NCBI GenBank assembly: GCA_035651635.1
Contig: DASRFK010000001.1
Coordinates: 1-48,684 of the forward strand
DNA: 48,684 bases
DNA from: JANXQE01 sp035651635
GTDB lineage: Bacteria; Verrucomicrobiota; Verrucomicrobiia; Limisphaerales; UBA8199
Direction: 5' to 3'
The notes under the pieces were generated by a model. The model saw only the letters and a program-made list of their open reading frames with translations. It was not told the DNA's origin and did not search any database. The stretch's first letter is position 1; every line of letters begins with the position of its first letter. The position numbers were made by a program, and so were the translations under genes. Below are positions 1 to 8,944 of the stretch, one piece after another.

Positions 1-94
1 CCCGCTCCGACAGTTCTGGGCAGTCACCCAACCTCCATCTCCTCCGCTCAACCTCTGGCCAGAAATCCTCGGAAAATACTCGCTCTAAGCCTGT

Positions 95-132
95 CCCCTT
101 TTGAACTCGCACAGAAATCCCCTTTTGAACTC
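95..132. repeat. Short direct repeat upstream of first pseudopilin
   Basis: The 14-mer CCCCTTTTGAACTC occurs at 95-108 and again at 119-132, a 24-nt period, about 80 bp ahead of the pseudopilin start. It could be a regulatory direct repeat or a slippage product. Nothing else is recognisable in bases 1-209. Confidence 0.4.
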
Positions 133-209
133 CCGCCGACATGCTTCATTTTCCCTCTTGCAATTTCTGGTAAGCCTTGTTAATGTCACACATCAGCCCT
201 TGAAATTCT

Positions 210-1049
210 ATGCGCGCAATCATACCGCATACTGCCCGGACCCGGTCAGGCTTCACTTTGATCGAGTTGCTGGTGGTTATCGCCATCATCGCCATTTTGG
301 CGGCCATGCTGTTGCCCGCGCTGGGCAAAGCCAAAACCAAGGCTCAAGGTGTCGGTTGCCTGAGCAACTTGAAACAGATGGGCACCGCCTGGACGATGTA
401 CGCCCTGGATAACTCCGATAAAATCCCGCCCAACAATGGCAACGACCAGACCGGCTTCACCCCGGGAGTGACGCCTTACTATCCGAACACCTGGTGCGCC
501 GGATGGCTGGAATTTAACAATACCACCGACAACACCAATGTTCTGTTTTTGCAGCGCAGCCATATCTGGCCGTACCTCACCAGCCTGGGTGTTTGGCGGT
601 GTCCAGCCGATCACAGTGTCTCACGGGCGGGCGGCCAGTTGTTGCCGCGCGTGCGCAGCATGTCGATGAACGCCTGGATGAACGCCACGGGGCCGTGGAA
701 TGGCGCCACGCAATACAAAGTGCTGCGCCGTCTGTCCGACTTCCTGAACCCTGGCCCGGCTCATACCTGGGTGCTGATTGATGAGCGCTCGGAGAGCATT
801 AACGACGCCTACTTCGTCGTGACCATGAATCAAACGGGCGCCGGGTGCTATATCGTTGATTTCCCGGCCAGCTATCACAACGGCGCGGGCGGCCTGAATT
901 TCGCCGACGGTCACTCGGAAATCCACCGCTGGCGCGACCCGCGAACCATGCCGCCCTTGAAGGATAATTTTAATCTGACCCTCAATATTCCCTCGCCGGA
1001 TAACCAGGACATCGCCTGGCTGCAGGAACGGACCACCGGGCACAACTAA
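210..1049 (+). CDS. Type II/IV pseudopilin with H-X9-DG C-terminus
   Basis: A 279-residue prepilin-like protein. The N-terminus has the class III prepilin signal: a short basic leader, then G14/F15 followed by TLIELLVVIAIIAILAAMLL, the hydrophobic helix that is cleaved and N-methylated by prepilin peptidase. The C-terminus carries the H-X9-DG signature (HNGAGGLNFADGH), typical of the large pseudopilin families of Planctomycetes and Verrucomicrobia. The likely role is as a minor pilin or pseudopilin at the cell envelope; its partner machinery is not in this window apart from the PilT genes at 10.6-12.9 kb. It stands alone, and ATG 210 directly begins the leader. Two paralogues lie at 19242-20090 and 44826-45731. 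The family is clear, the exact function unknown. Confidence 0.88.
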   Translation: MRAIIPHTARTRSGFTLIELLVVIAIIAILAAMLLPALGKAKTKAQGVGCLSNLKQMGTAWTMYALDNSDKIPPNNGNDQTGFTPGVTPYYPNTWCAGWLEFNNTTDNTNVLFLQRSHIWPYLTSLGVWRCPADHSVSRAGGQLLPRVRSMSMNAWMNATGPWNGATQYKVLRRLSDFLNPGPAHTWVLIDERSESINDAYFVVTMNQTGAGCYIVDFPASYHNGAGGLNFADGHSEIHRWRDPRTMPPLKDNFNLTLNIPSPDNQDIAWLQERTTGHN

Positions 1050-1378
1050 ATGCGGAGTGCGGAGTGCGGAAGTGAGGGGGATGGGGCATGTTTGGGGAAT
1101 AGGAAGCGTTACAGGGTTATCGTGCACCTTGGCAAGCGTACAGAAAGTTTACAAAGCGTTACAAAGGTTAACAAAACAGGGAGTTTTAAATTCTTAATTC
1201 TTAATTCTCAAAGATTCCCGTCGAGTAGGGGTGCGATCTGAAAGAAAATCCATACACTCCCAGGTGATGGCCAGCGATAGCCAGGGCGATGAAAGGCACT
1301 CGTACGTTCAAACGACGCATTGGAGCAACCGCACTTGTTCTAAATCCCTTGCTTTTTTGGGGTGACGTTCCTGAGTTT
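1050..1378. other. Intergenic region with GGAGTGCGG tract
   Basis: No gene is supported in these 329 bp between convergent genes. Bases 1051-1079 carry repeated GCGGAGTG units directly after the pseudopilin stop. The following AT-richer stretch has several GTTACA/GTTAACA words and a tandem TTAATTC (about 1194-1208). No clear terminator is seen. Confidence 0.5.
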
Positions 1379-2578
1379 TCAGGAGCCAGCCGCTCCGTAT
1401 GTCTTGGCTGTTTCGGCGCCCAGTTGGTGAATCACAAGGTTTCTCAAATCAATCATGGCTCCGGCGGTCGTGCCAGCACCCAGTTTTTGCCCTTCGGCCA
1501 AACTCTTCTCGGCGCCTTCGAGCACGAGGGTGGCGTAAAAACCCAAAGTCATTGGGCTCAGGGCGGCGTGCAGTTCACATTCCGAGAGGCGTCCTTCGCG
1601 CCGAGAGAGTGCTTGTTCATACAGGCGGCCGGGGCTGCTAATTCCATAACCGCTGACTCGTTGATCGGGCCCGAAGTTGCGGAACAGAGGGTTAATTTCC
1701 GCCAGACCATCCTGGTGGATTTCATGAAGGCCAGGGCGGTCTAGGTCTATGTCAATCAGCCCGTCCGAGCAGATGAGGCGAGCGGACTGGACGGTGGTGG
1801 ACCAGGCGGTGTTGGGCAATGCCCAACCGGTCAAAATGTGCGCCGAGCCGCCATTGACAAAGACGATCTCCGTGTCGACGAGGTCGTAACCGTGAACGGC
1901 AATTGGTTTGAGCGCCGGCAACTTGTGGGCATGGCCGATGGCGCGAACTTGAACCGGGACCAAATTGACAATCTGCATCAGGGCATCGGCCATATGAACC
2001 GTCAGGAACGATACCGGCGTGTTCTTTTCGGCAAAATCAGCGGAGGCGAAAAACCGCGGTGAATGGTTCGGATCGGCCACCAGCAGTTTGTCCAGCATGT
2101 AAAAGACTGCCGCTTGAAATTCACCGTAGCGGCGGGACTGAAAACGCGCCTGAGCCTCACGGATTCGCGGGTCTTCGCGTTTATGAAAATCGATTCCTAA
2201 AAAGCGGCCGGCCCGTTTGGCTGCCTGAATCATTTGGTGTGCGTCCTGGATCGAGGAAGCCATGGGTTTGGGGACGATGACGTCCAAACCGGCTTCCAGG
2301 GCGGCCACCGCCGGCGCGCAGTGCAAATGGTCAGGCGTGTTAACCTGGGCCGCATCGAGTTCAACCGAGGCGAGCATTTCCTGATAACTGGTAAACCTTT
2401 TATTGGCAGGCAAGCTGGCCAAGTCACCAAACCAGGTTCTATACTGCTCGTTTGGCTCGGCGACGGCGCAAATCTCGAGGCGTTCAGAATAATCGCTCTT
2501 AAAATAGAGGTGTTGGTAAATTTCCCGGACCACCGCGCCCGCACCGATGACACCCACGCGCAGCTTGTTTTGCTTCAT
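1379..2578 (-). CDS. Gfo/Idh/MocA family NAD(P)-dependent oxidoreductase
   Basis: A 399-residue cytosolic protein. Its N-terminal Rossmann fold has the dinucleotide-binding signature GVIGAGAV at residues 9-16. A Lys-Pro pair in the family's EKP position (VPKPMAS, K104) marks the usual catalytic lysine. The C-terminal alpha/beta domain would bind a sugar or cyclitol-like substrate, which cannot be named from sequence. There is no Tat or Sec signal, unlike the second family member at 43091. Its ATG overlaps the stop of the upstream M20 peptidase by four bases (ATGA), so the two are probably translated together, with the peptidase first. The family call is secure, the substrate unknown. Confidence 0.88.
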   Translation of the reverse strand: MKQNKLRVGVIGAGAVVREIYQHLYFKSDYSERLEICAVAEPNEQYRTWFGDLASLPANKRFTSYQEMLASVELDAAQVNTPDHLHCAPAVAALEAGLDVIVPKPMASSIQDAHQMIQAAKRAGRFLGIDFHKREDPRIREAQARFQSRRYGEFQAAVFYMLDKLLVADPNHSPRFFASADFAEKNTPVSFLTVHMADALMQIVNLVPVQVRAIGHAHKLPALKPIAVHGYDLVDTEIVFVNGGSAHILTGWALPNTAWSTTVQSARLICSDGLIDIDLDRPGLHEIHQDGLAEINPLFRNFGPDQRVSGYGISSPGRLYEQALSRREGRLSECELHAALSPMTLGFYATLVLEGAEKSLAEGQKLGAGTTAGAMIDLRNLVIHQLGAETAKTYGAAGS

Positions 2579-4449
2579 TGTTTGCCTGGGTTGATGGTGC
2601 CGGTTTGCAGGAGCAGGAACACGGCGATGAACTCGGCGGCCGCCCGGATTTCGTCGAGATCGATTTGTTCATGATCCGAGTGCGCGTGGACCAATTGGCC
2701 GGGGCCAAAAGTCAAAACCGGCATTCCCGGGTACTCCGTCGCGAACAGTCGTGCATCGCAGGAGACCGTCCAGCCGAGCACGGGTTCATTTTCCCAAAGA
2801 GCACAGGCGCGTGCAGCTTCGATGGCGTTTAACATAGTCGGGGACGCGGGATCGCCGTCGAAGGCTACATTATGCAGCTTTTCATAGGTGATCGTAACCA
2901 CCTCAAGGCCAGGCTCGTTTCGTCCGAGCCGGCGCAAGTAAGTTTCGGCGCCCCGTTCAGCGGCCTGACGCAAGCGTTGCATCACCTCTTCAATATTATG
3001 CGTGGGCACAAATCCCTGGCCACCCTCCAATACCAGGGGCGCAGAGGGTTGTGTCTTATTACTCTCAACAAGCTCCAGGTTGAGGGTGCCACCAGTGCGT
3101 TTGATCCTGGGTTTGGAGGAGATCAAGCTTCTCACCAAATACGACGCTTTGGTGATGGCGCCGTCACGCTCCCGGATCGAGCCCATGTGGCCGGCCGCGC
3201 CGTACACGTCCACTTGAAATCCCTTCGCGGTCGGGCGGAGATCATAATGGCGCGCCACCATGGGTTTGCCGGTGGCGGGATCGGTCACCCTGGTCTTGTC
3301 GCCGTACATTCCGACGTAACCTGCCAAGCCCGATTCCAGACAATCCTCGATTAAGTCCCGCGTCGCCTGGCCAGGCTTGGCTTCAAACTGAATTGCGAAA
3401 CTTACGTGCCCGCAGATTCGGCTCGGGTGCTCCCCGAACGGACCGATAATCCCGTGACAGGTTTGCACGGGCCGCTGCGGGAACAGCGGGTGACGGCTCT
3501 CGGTCCGGATGGCCGCGCCTTCCTTTTCCATCTCGTCGTTGATAAAGGCGAACATTTCGAATGCCGACAACCCCGCAGGTGGGCGCAGTTCCGCGCGATA
3601 CCACACGGCTCCGCGATTGGCTGGATGAATTTTTAAACCCGTGCATTCGCTTACCAGCACCGAATCATAGAGCGCTTTCAGCTCTCGATCGGTCGCCAGC
3701 GAGAGCGATCCGTTTCCGCCCGTTTCCTCCTCGACCACGAACATCGAGACCAGATTTCTGTTCCAGGCCAGCTTTGTTTTGGCCATTGCGAGCGAAAGCA
3801 CTTTGAGGGCGGCTACAATCCCCACGACCGGGCCTTTGTCATCACAAGCGCCGCGCCCGAAAACGACACCCCCTTTTGCGCGCGGCGGTGCATAGGGGGC
3901 CACCACGTCAATGTGCGCATTGAGCGCCACAGATTGTCCCTCTGTCGAGCCGTCGTTTCCCGGCACGACATAGAGCAGATTGGAACGGCGAGCATAAGCC
4001 TGTTGCGGGCTTAATCCTTCAGGGCGCGCAGGTGTTTTAGTGAAGTGCAACCGGGAATAGTTGGGATGAGTGTGGATCTCGGGATTAATGGGCCGCCGCT
4101 CAACGCGAGCGCCGTTCTGTTTGAGGCCGCCCAACTCGCGTTCCAGAATACGAAAGCAGGCGTCTTCGGCTGCGCGCATTTTCGCGACGTCCGGGTTGGG
4201 CGTGGTATCGATTGCGCAAAGCTCCACGAGCAGTCCGGCGAGGAACTTCTTGAAATCTGGAGCACGGGTTTGAGCCAGGATCTCCTGAATTACCGGCAAG
4301 GAATGCAGAGATGCCGAGCGTGAAATGCCGGCATTCTGTGCGTTGCGTCCGGCTCGGGCTACGCTCAGCCGGCGCTTCGTTCGTTTGCTCGTGAGTTTGT
4401 TTTCTTGTCTGCGTGCCACGTTGCGGTGGCCTAGCGTACCAACTGTCAA
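2575..4449 (-). CDS. M20 family metallopeptidase/deacylase
   Basis: A zinc aminoacylase/dipeptidase of the ArgE/DapE/CPG2 superfamily. Numbered from the TTG at 4449 (624 residues), the metal and catalytic motifs are intact: HxD at H179-I-D181, the bridging Asp in ACDDKGP (203-204), and the catalytic Glu pair in EEETGGNGS (from 240). It should hydrolyse an N-acyl amino acid or dipeptide. The start is uncertain: there is no ATG before residue 91, the first 50 residues are basic and low-complexity, and family-like sequence begins near TTG 4299 (about 574 residues). That is still longer than typical M20 enzymes of about 400-450, suggesting an insertion in the lid region. The four-base stop/start overlap with the downstream Gfo/Idh gene suggests a shared pathway. 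Confidence 0.82.
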   Translation of the reverse strand: MTVGTLGHRNVARRQENKLTSKRTKRRLSVARAGRNAQNAGISRSASLHSLPVIQEILAQTRAPDFKKFLAGLLVELCAIDTTPNPDVAKMRAAEDACFRILERELGGLKQNGARVERRPINPEIHTHPNYSRLHFTKTPARPEGLSPQQAYARRSNLLYVVPGNDGSTEGQSVALNAHIDVVAPYAPPRAKGGVVFGRGACDDKGPVVGIVAALKVLSLAMAKTKLAWNRNLVSMFVVEEETGGNGSLSLATDRELKALYDSVLVSECTGLKIHPANRGAVWYRAELRPPAGLSAFEMFAFINDEMEKEGAAIRTESRHPLFPQRPVQTCHGIIGPFGEHPSRICGHVSFAIQFEAKPGQATRDLIEDCLESGLAGYVGMYGDKTRVTDPATGKPMVARHYDLRPTAKGFQVDVYGAAGHMGSIRERDGAITKASYLVRSLISSKPRIKRTGGTLNLELVESNKTQPSAPLVLEGGQGFVPTHNIEEVMQRLRQAAERGAETYLRRLGRNEPGLEVVTITYEKLHNVAFDGDPASPTMLNAIEAARACALWENEPVLGWTVSCDARLFATEYPGMPVLTFGPGQLVHAHSDHEQIDLDEIRAAAEFIAVFLLLQTGTINPGKQ

Positions 4450-4597
4450 TCGGGAGTCAAACGCAACGGTTCATTGCGACTATTGCGGGCGCATCTGACA
4501 GCACCACCATTTGACAGGGACAGGAGCAACTTGTGTTGATGAGCGGCTTACGGTAGCGTCACGATTGTGAAAGGGCAGCCCGGCCTCCCGAAACCTA

Positions 4598-5983
4598 ATG
4601 CGCAAAGAATTCACGATCAAACCTTGTCCCGTTCCCCGGGTGGAAACCAAGTTCCGCCGGATCGTCTCGCCCATACCACATCCCGATTCGATCCCCACGC
4701 TCGAGCGACTGATGGAGTTCGAGCCGCAGTCGATGCGGGGGCAACCACCGGTGGTGTGGGAGCGCGCCGATGACATCTTTGTTTACGATAAATATGGCAA
4801 CCGCTGGCTCGATTGGAGTTCGGGTGTTTTGGTCGCCAACTCGGGCCATGGCTCCCGCGAGGTAAGGCGAGCCATCCTCGAACAGGTTCAGAGCGGACTG
4901 CTTCACAATTATTGTTTTCCCAGCGAAGAACGGGCCGCGCTGGTCGAGCGCCTAGCCGGGTTGGCGCCCGAGGGACTGAAAAAAGTCTTCTTGTTGACTA
5001 CTGGCTCGGAAGCGACCGAATGCGCTTTGAAGCTGGCCCGGGCTCACGGTATCAAAGTGGGCGGTGAACAAAAAATCGGATTCGTTGGATTTGACCGCGG
5101 TTTCCACGGTCGGACACTTGGTTCGCAACAAGCCGGCGGTATGGCGGCACAGAAAACGTGGATCGTCAACCTCGACCCGGCCATCATCAACGTGCCCTTT
5201 CCGGACGGCTACTGGCAGGAGGACACCAGTTTCGACACTTTTATCGAGGCCACAACACGGGCCGGTCTCAAGCCATCTCACATCGCCGGCGTGATGATGG
5301 AATCCTATCAAGGTGTTGGTCCCGATTTTGCGCCGGTGGAGTACGTGCGGCGGTTGGCAGATTGGTGCCACGAGCATCGCGTCCTGTTTATTTTCGATGA
5401 AGTCCAGGCCGGCTTTGGCCGGACGGGCAAGTTTTGGGGCTTCGAGCATTACGACGTGGTGCCCGACGTCATCTGCTGCGGCAAAGGTATCACGAGCTCT
5501 TTGCCATTGTCGGCGGTGATCGGCCGGTCGGAAATCATGGACCAGTTTGCTCCGGGGTCGATGACCAGCACACATACCGGCAATCCCGTTTGCTGCGCTG
5601 CCGCTTTAGCTAACATCAAAAAGCTTCTCGACGAGAATTTGACCGGCAATGCGGCCGCGCTCGGTCCGGTGCTGCTGGAAGGACTGCAGGCCATCCAACG
5701 CAAACATCCCGACGTAGTAGGTCGCGTGACGGCACGCGGATTGGTCGGCGGATTGCAAGCGGTTAAAGCCGGGCGAAAAGAACCGGATCACGACCTGGCG
5801 CATGCCATCATCGAGCGTTGCCTCCAGAAGGGACTCCTCTTGTTTGCCCCCGTCGGAGCCTGGGGGCAGACCGTAAAAATCGCGCCGCCGCTCACGACGC
5901 CGCGGGAAGCTTTGCTCGAAGGAATAAGTGTTCTCGCGGAGTCAGTGGATGAAGCCGTTCGCTCGCCTGCCAATATTATGTGA
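4598..5983 (+). CDS. Class III PLP-dependent aminotransferase
   Basis: A 461-residue fold-type I aminotransferase of the ornithine/GABA/acetylornithine group. It has TTGSEA (134-139) for the PLP phosphate, the ring-binding motif FDEVQAGFGRTG with D267 and Q270, and the Schiff-base lysine K296 in CGKGITSSLPLSA. It transfers an amino group from an omega-amine such as GABA or another diamine/amino acid to 2-oxoglutarate or pyruvate in the cytosol. Substrate choice cannot be fixed; GabT-like enzymes are the closest by motif pattern. ATG 4598 gives the usual length. It is divergent from the M20/Gfo-Idh pair, and its last 8 bases overlap the end of the convergent unknown gene. Confidence 0.88.
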   Translation: MRKEFTIKPCPVPRVETKFRRIVSPIPHPDSIPTLERLMEFEPQSMRGQPPVVWERADDIFVYDKYGNRWLDWSSGVLVANSGHGSREVRRAILEQVQSGLLHNYCFPSEERAALVERLAGLAPEGLKKVFLLTTGSEATECALKLARAHGIKVGGEQKIGFVGFDRGFHGRTLGSQQAGGMAAQKTWIVNLDPAIINVPFPDGYWQEDTSFDTFIEATTRAGLKPSHIAGVMMESYQGVGPDFAPVEYVRRLADWCHEHRVLFIFDEVQAGFGRTGKFWGFEHYDVVPDVICCGKGITSSLPLSAVIGRSEIMDQFAPGSMTSTHTGNPVCCAAALANIKKLLDENLTGNAAALGPVLLEGLQAIQRKHPDVVGRVTARGLVGGLQAVKAGRKEPDHDLAHAIIERCLQKGLLLFAPVGAWGQTVKIAPPLTTPREALLEGISVLAESVDEAVRSPANIM

Positions 5984-7763
5984 GCGCCGCAGCCTCAGGA
6001 CGCAAGCTTTCCAAGGCTTGAGGATCAACGGGATTTGGCTGCTCCGCGGGAACTGTCCACAGGAGACTGACGGGGCATGGGCTGGCCAGGACTTCCGGAA
6101 CGCTCAACAACGATGCTCCTGCTTCACTTAAATATTTCAACTCCCGCTCGATCGATTGAGCCGGCACGTCGAAGTTCGAACGATAGGCTTGGTTGACGAT
6201 AAATACAAATCGGTCAGAGTCGTCCAGAGCCACCCCGAGCAAATGCACATCAATGCCCTCGATGACCGAGTCGCGCGTTCCCAGAAACACCACGCCGCGA
6301 TGAAATCGTGCCATGCGGCCAGAACCGAGAAAGCCGAAGCCGCCCTTTTGTGTGAGGAAGGTTCCTTTGAAGGCGGTGTCGTCCGGATCGAGAGTGTCTC
6401 CGAGAGCCACGAACCAGCATGCGCTGGGGCCAAAGGAGCCTTGGTGCGAATTGCCGAAATGCTGGGCAATCCTCGCGTAAACCAAGGTGGCAAACCAATC
6501 AAATCGGATTGGACTTTGAGCGAGGATTGGTCCAAGCCAGCTGTTCGGCTTAGGCCTTTGCTCAGCATCCGGAACTCTCGGGACGATCTGGGGCTCAGCC
6601 GCCGGTACTGCGGCCGGAATCGGCGGCGTTGGCTTGGCAGGTGGTTGAATCGGCTCAACCAGCTCGCGGTCGCGGAGGGCTTCCGCAAGTACCGTCCGAT
6701 TTTGCGGCGGGCCTGACTGATCGGGACCCGGTTTGGCTGGCGCAGTGTGTGTGGGGGCAATCGCACTGGAGGCTTGTTCTGCCTGGGCAGTGGCATGGCG
6801 GTTTACGGCGGGATGGTTAAGAACCGCTGCCAATTCCATTACCGTCAGCTTGCTATAATTAACAGGCTGACTTAAATCGATGAAGCGTTCACGACCGTCG
6901 TCGAGCGGAATTCGGACAGTATTCCGGGCGTCTTTCGCCAGGTAAGTTTCCCCGCCGTCCGGCGTCTTCTGTTTGAAGATAAAAGTCGGGGGGCTCAGCT
7001 TGATGATCAGGCCTGGCTGCAACAAGCCGCAGCGAACAGGTTCTTGCAGCAGATCCAGGGCTGCTTCGTTGAGCGTACGACGCCGGTTTTCCAGAACGCC
7101 GCCCAGCGTGACCGGAAATTGAACATCGAAACCCGTCGGCGAAGCGGCATTGGCGAAGACCAGGACGTCCTTGCCGGAACCGGCGGTTGCAAGCGGAAGA
7201 TACTTTGTATTGAGGGCGGCTTGGAGCTTTTCAGAATCGTTATTTCCGTGCTCGAAACTGAACAACTCACCGTCCAGCTCGAGCCAGTCATGGAGCGCGC
7301 CGACCTCCAGAGCGTGGGGCTTGCGCATCAAGCCTTGATTGAATAACGCTGAGAAACCTGAGCGGCTTAAACCGATCGACGCCACCATTTCAGCGCCTTG
7401 CAGACAGTCGATATGGACCTGGCCGCGTTTGTCCACGCCGACGCGGAAATGCATCATCTGCGGCTGGGTCTTTTGGGCGGCCGACTCATTCACCGATGCA
7501 GGTTTTCGCCTGGGGCCACCACGCGTCGATTGGAGATTTTTGATTTCAATGGTTAACCAATCATTGAAAGCTTTCTCTAGTTTTTCGCATCCCTCCGCAT
7601 CGGTTATGGCAATGGTTTCACCGGCGATTTTGACATGGTCCGGAGTTACCTCGAGGCCGGCTGGGCTGGCCGGCAGTTTGCCTTGAACCGTCCACTTAAA
7701 TAGATCGAGCTGACCCCAGTTTTTGAAAGGCAACAACTCGATAGTCTCCTCGCCCAAGGACAT
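5976..7763 (-). CDS. Large P/A-rich protein of unknown function
   Basis: I do not recognise this family. From the first in-frame ATG (7763) it is 595 residues. The N-terminal half is globular with mixed alpha/beta character and includes a segment beginning MMHFRVGVDKRGQVHIDC. A Pro/Ala/Gln-rich linker runs from about 324 to 407. The C-terminal domain of about 180 residues has several Gly/aromatic strands (GGFGFLGSGRMARF) and ends in a Pro-rich tail. The reading frame stays open upstream to a TTG at 8186, but that would overlap the preceding gene by 47 nt and adds Arg-rich then Pro-rich sequence, so the start is unresolved. It is probably co-transcribed with the two membrane genes upstream (8140 and 8945). 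Confidence 0.65.
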   Translation of the reverse strand: MSLGEETIELLPFKNWGQLDLFKWTVQGKLPASPAGLEVTPDHVKIAGETIAITDAEGCEKLEKAFNDWLTIEIKNLQSTRGGPRRKPASVNESAAQKTQPQMMHFRVGVDKRGQVHIDCLQGAEMVASIGLSRSGFSALFNQGLMRKPHALEVGALHDWLELDGELFSFEHGNNDSEKLQAALNTKYLPLATAGSGKDVLVFANAASPTGFDVQFPVTLGGVLENRRRTLNEAALDLLQEPVRCGLLQPGLIIKLSPPTFIFKQKTPDGGETYLAKDARNTVRIPLDDGRERFIDLSQPVNYSKLTVMELAAVLNHPAVNRHATAQAEQASSAIAPTHTAPAKPGPDQSGPPQNRTVLAEALRDRELVEPIQPPAKPTPPIPAAVPAAEPQIVPRVPDAEQRPKPNSWLGPILAQSPIRFDWFATLVYARIAQHFGNSHQGSFGPSACWFVALGDTLDPDDTAFKGTFLTQKGGFGFLGSGRMARFHRGVVFLGTRDSVIEGIDVHLLGVALDDSDRFVFIVNQAYRSNFDVPAQSIERELKYLSEAGASLLSVPEVLASPCPVSLLWTVPAEQPNPVDPQALESLRPEAAALT

Positions 7764-8045
7764 GGTAAAGATATCCGGAGCAGAGTTTCCGCCTTCAGTT
7801 TGGCTAGCCAACCTCCTTATCCTAATGGGATTAGGAAGGGCTGGCGAAGCGGGTTTGGGCAGGGCCGTAACCGGTGGCTGCGCCAGAGCATGGATGGTAG
7901 CCTGGTCAGCGTCCGGGACCTGACCGCCTCGGCTGGTCGTGACTGGAGGGTTTTCCCAGTTCAAACGCAGAGGCTCGGTGGCGTGCTCACACGCTCGCCA
8001 AGTCGGGCTTGAATTGTATCGGGATGTCGCGGCTAAAGCAAGCAG

Positions 8046-8061
8046 TGTTTCGCGAGAAACA
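8046..8061. promoter_or_regulatory. parS-like palindrome candidate
   Basis: TGTTTCGCGAGAAACA matches the ParB-binding consensus TGTTTCACGTGAAACA at 14 of 16 positions. The outer arms are perfect (GTGTTTC/GAAACAC over 8045-8062) and both mismatches are in the core. It lies between the stop of the 8140-8913 gene and the likely start of the 5976-7763 gene. A single, imperfect site is weak evidence. Confidence 0.2.
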
Positions 8062-8139
8062 CGCCTCCGTAGCCGGCCGCTGGGGCAGGCCTCGTTTCTC
8101 GAAGGATCGGCGAACTGGCTCGGCTGACGATTTGTCCAT

Positions 8140-8913
8140 CTAAAGGCTTTTCGGATTGCCACGCGCATCGACGGCCGATGGGGCAACCATTAGCCAATAA
8201 TTGGTGAAAGGCAGAGCGTTGTGGGCCGGGGCCTGGACGATCACTGCGCCGCCGTTCGCCACGTGTACTGAGCAGCCGGTCGCGAGGTTCGTGACTACCC
8301 CGGCGAGAGTTCCATCAAGCAGCAGGGCGGGCGCAGTAGCGATGGCGCCGACGTCCAGCTTGAACGAATGCTCTGAGACGGTTGGCACCAAATCAATCCG
8401 CAAGCCAATGAACTCTAAGTTCCCGCCCAGACGCGGTGCTCCGTTCCTAAGCTGCGCCTGGCCGCCATCGGCGGTTATCAGCTTCAACGCGTGCACGATC
8501 GAGTAGGACTCAGAAAACATGCTAATCTGGCGGTTGATTTTCGTGAACTCCTCCGGCGAAAGGATCCAGGCGAGCGTGCCATCCGCATTGGTATAAGATT
8601 GCGATGGCAGCAAGGCGGTTGGTTGGAGCGCGTCCGAACTGATGGCGACAAATCGTGTTTCAATCACGACTTGCGTGCGGCCACGCATGTAGAGCCGCCA
8701 AAATGGTCCGACTAACCTCAGAATTTTGAACTTGAGCCTGGTGAAGGGTCCAGGGTGAAAATGACGCTCCAATTCCGAGGATGGGATCCAAACCAGCTTT
8801 GCTGTCTGTCCATTCGGGCGGAGATTGGCCAGGAAGAACAAGGCCAGCAGCACGACCCCGGCGCAAATCAAAACCGAGGTGCGTCGTGCTCGACTCCTCA
8901 TTACTTTTTCCAT
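8140..8913 (-). CDS. Single-pass membrane/periplasmic protein, unknown
   Basis: A 257-residue protein with a basic N-terminus (MEKVMRSRARR) and one hydrophobic segment at about residues 13-30, so probably a signal anchor with the rest outside the cytosol. The body is mixed alpha/beta, with Ser/Thr-rich strands near the C-terminus; I recognise no family. ATG 8913 was chosen over a TTG at 8937 because it immediately precedes the basic/hydrophobic anchor; ATG 8901 is also possible. It follows the eight-helix membrane gene by about 31 bp, so the two are likely in one operon. Confidence 0.65.
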   Translation of the reverse strand: MEKVMRSRARRTSVLICAGVVLLALFFLANLRPNGQTAKLVWIPSSELERHFHPGPFTRLKFKILRLVGPFWRLYMRGRTQVVIETRFVAISSDALQPTALLPSQSYTNADGTLAWILSPEEFTKINRQISMFSESYSIVHALKLITADGGQAQLRNGAPRLGGNLEFIGLRIDLVPTVSEHSFKLDVGAIATAPALLLDGTLAGVVTNLATGCSVHVANGGAVIVQAPAHNALPFTNYWLMVAPSAVDARGNPKSL

Positions 8914-8944
8914 GTGCCCTTCTGTAACTTGAGGCAAGCGGAGG

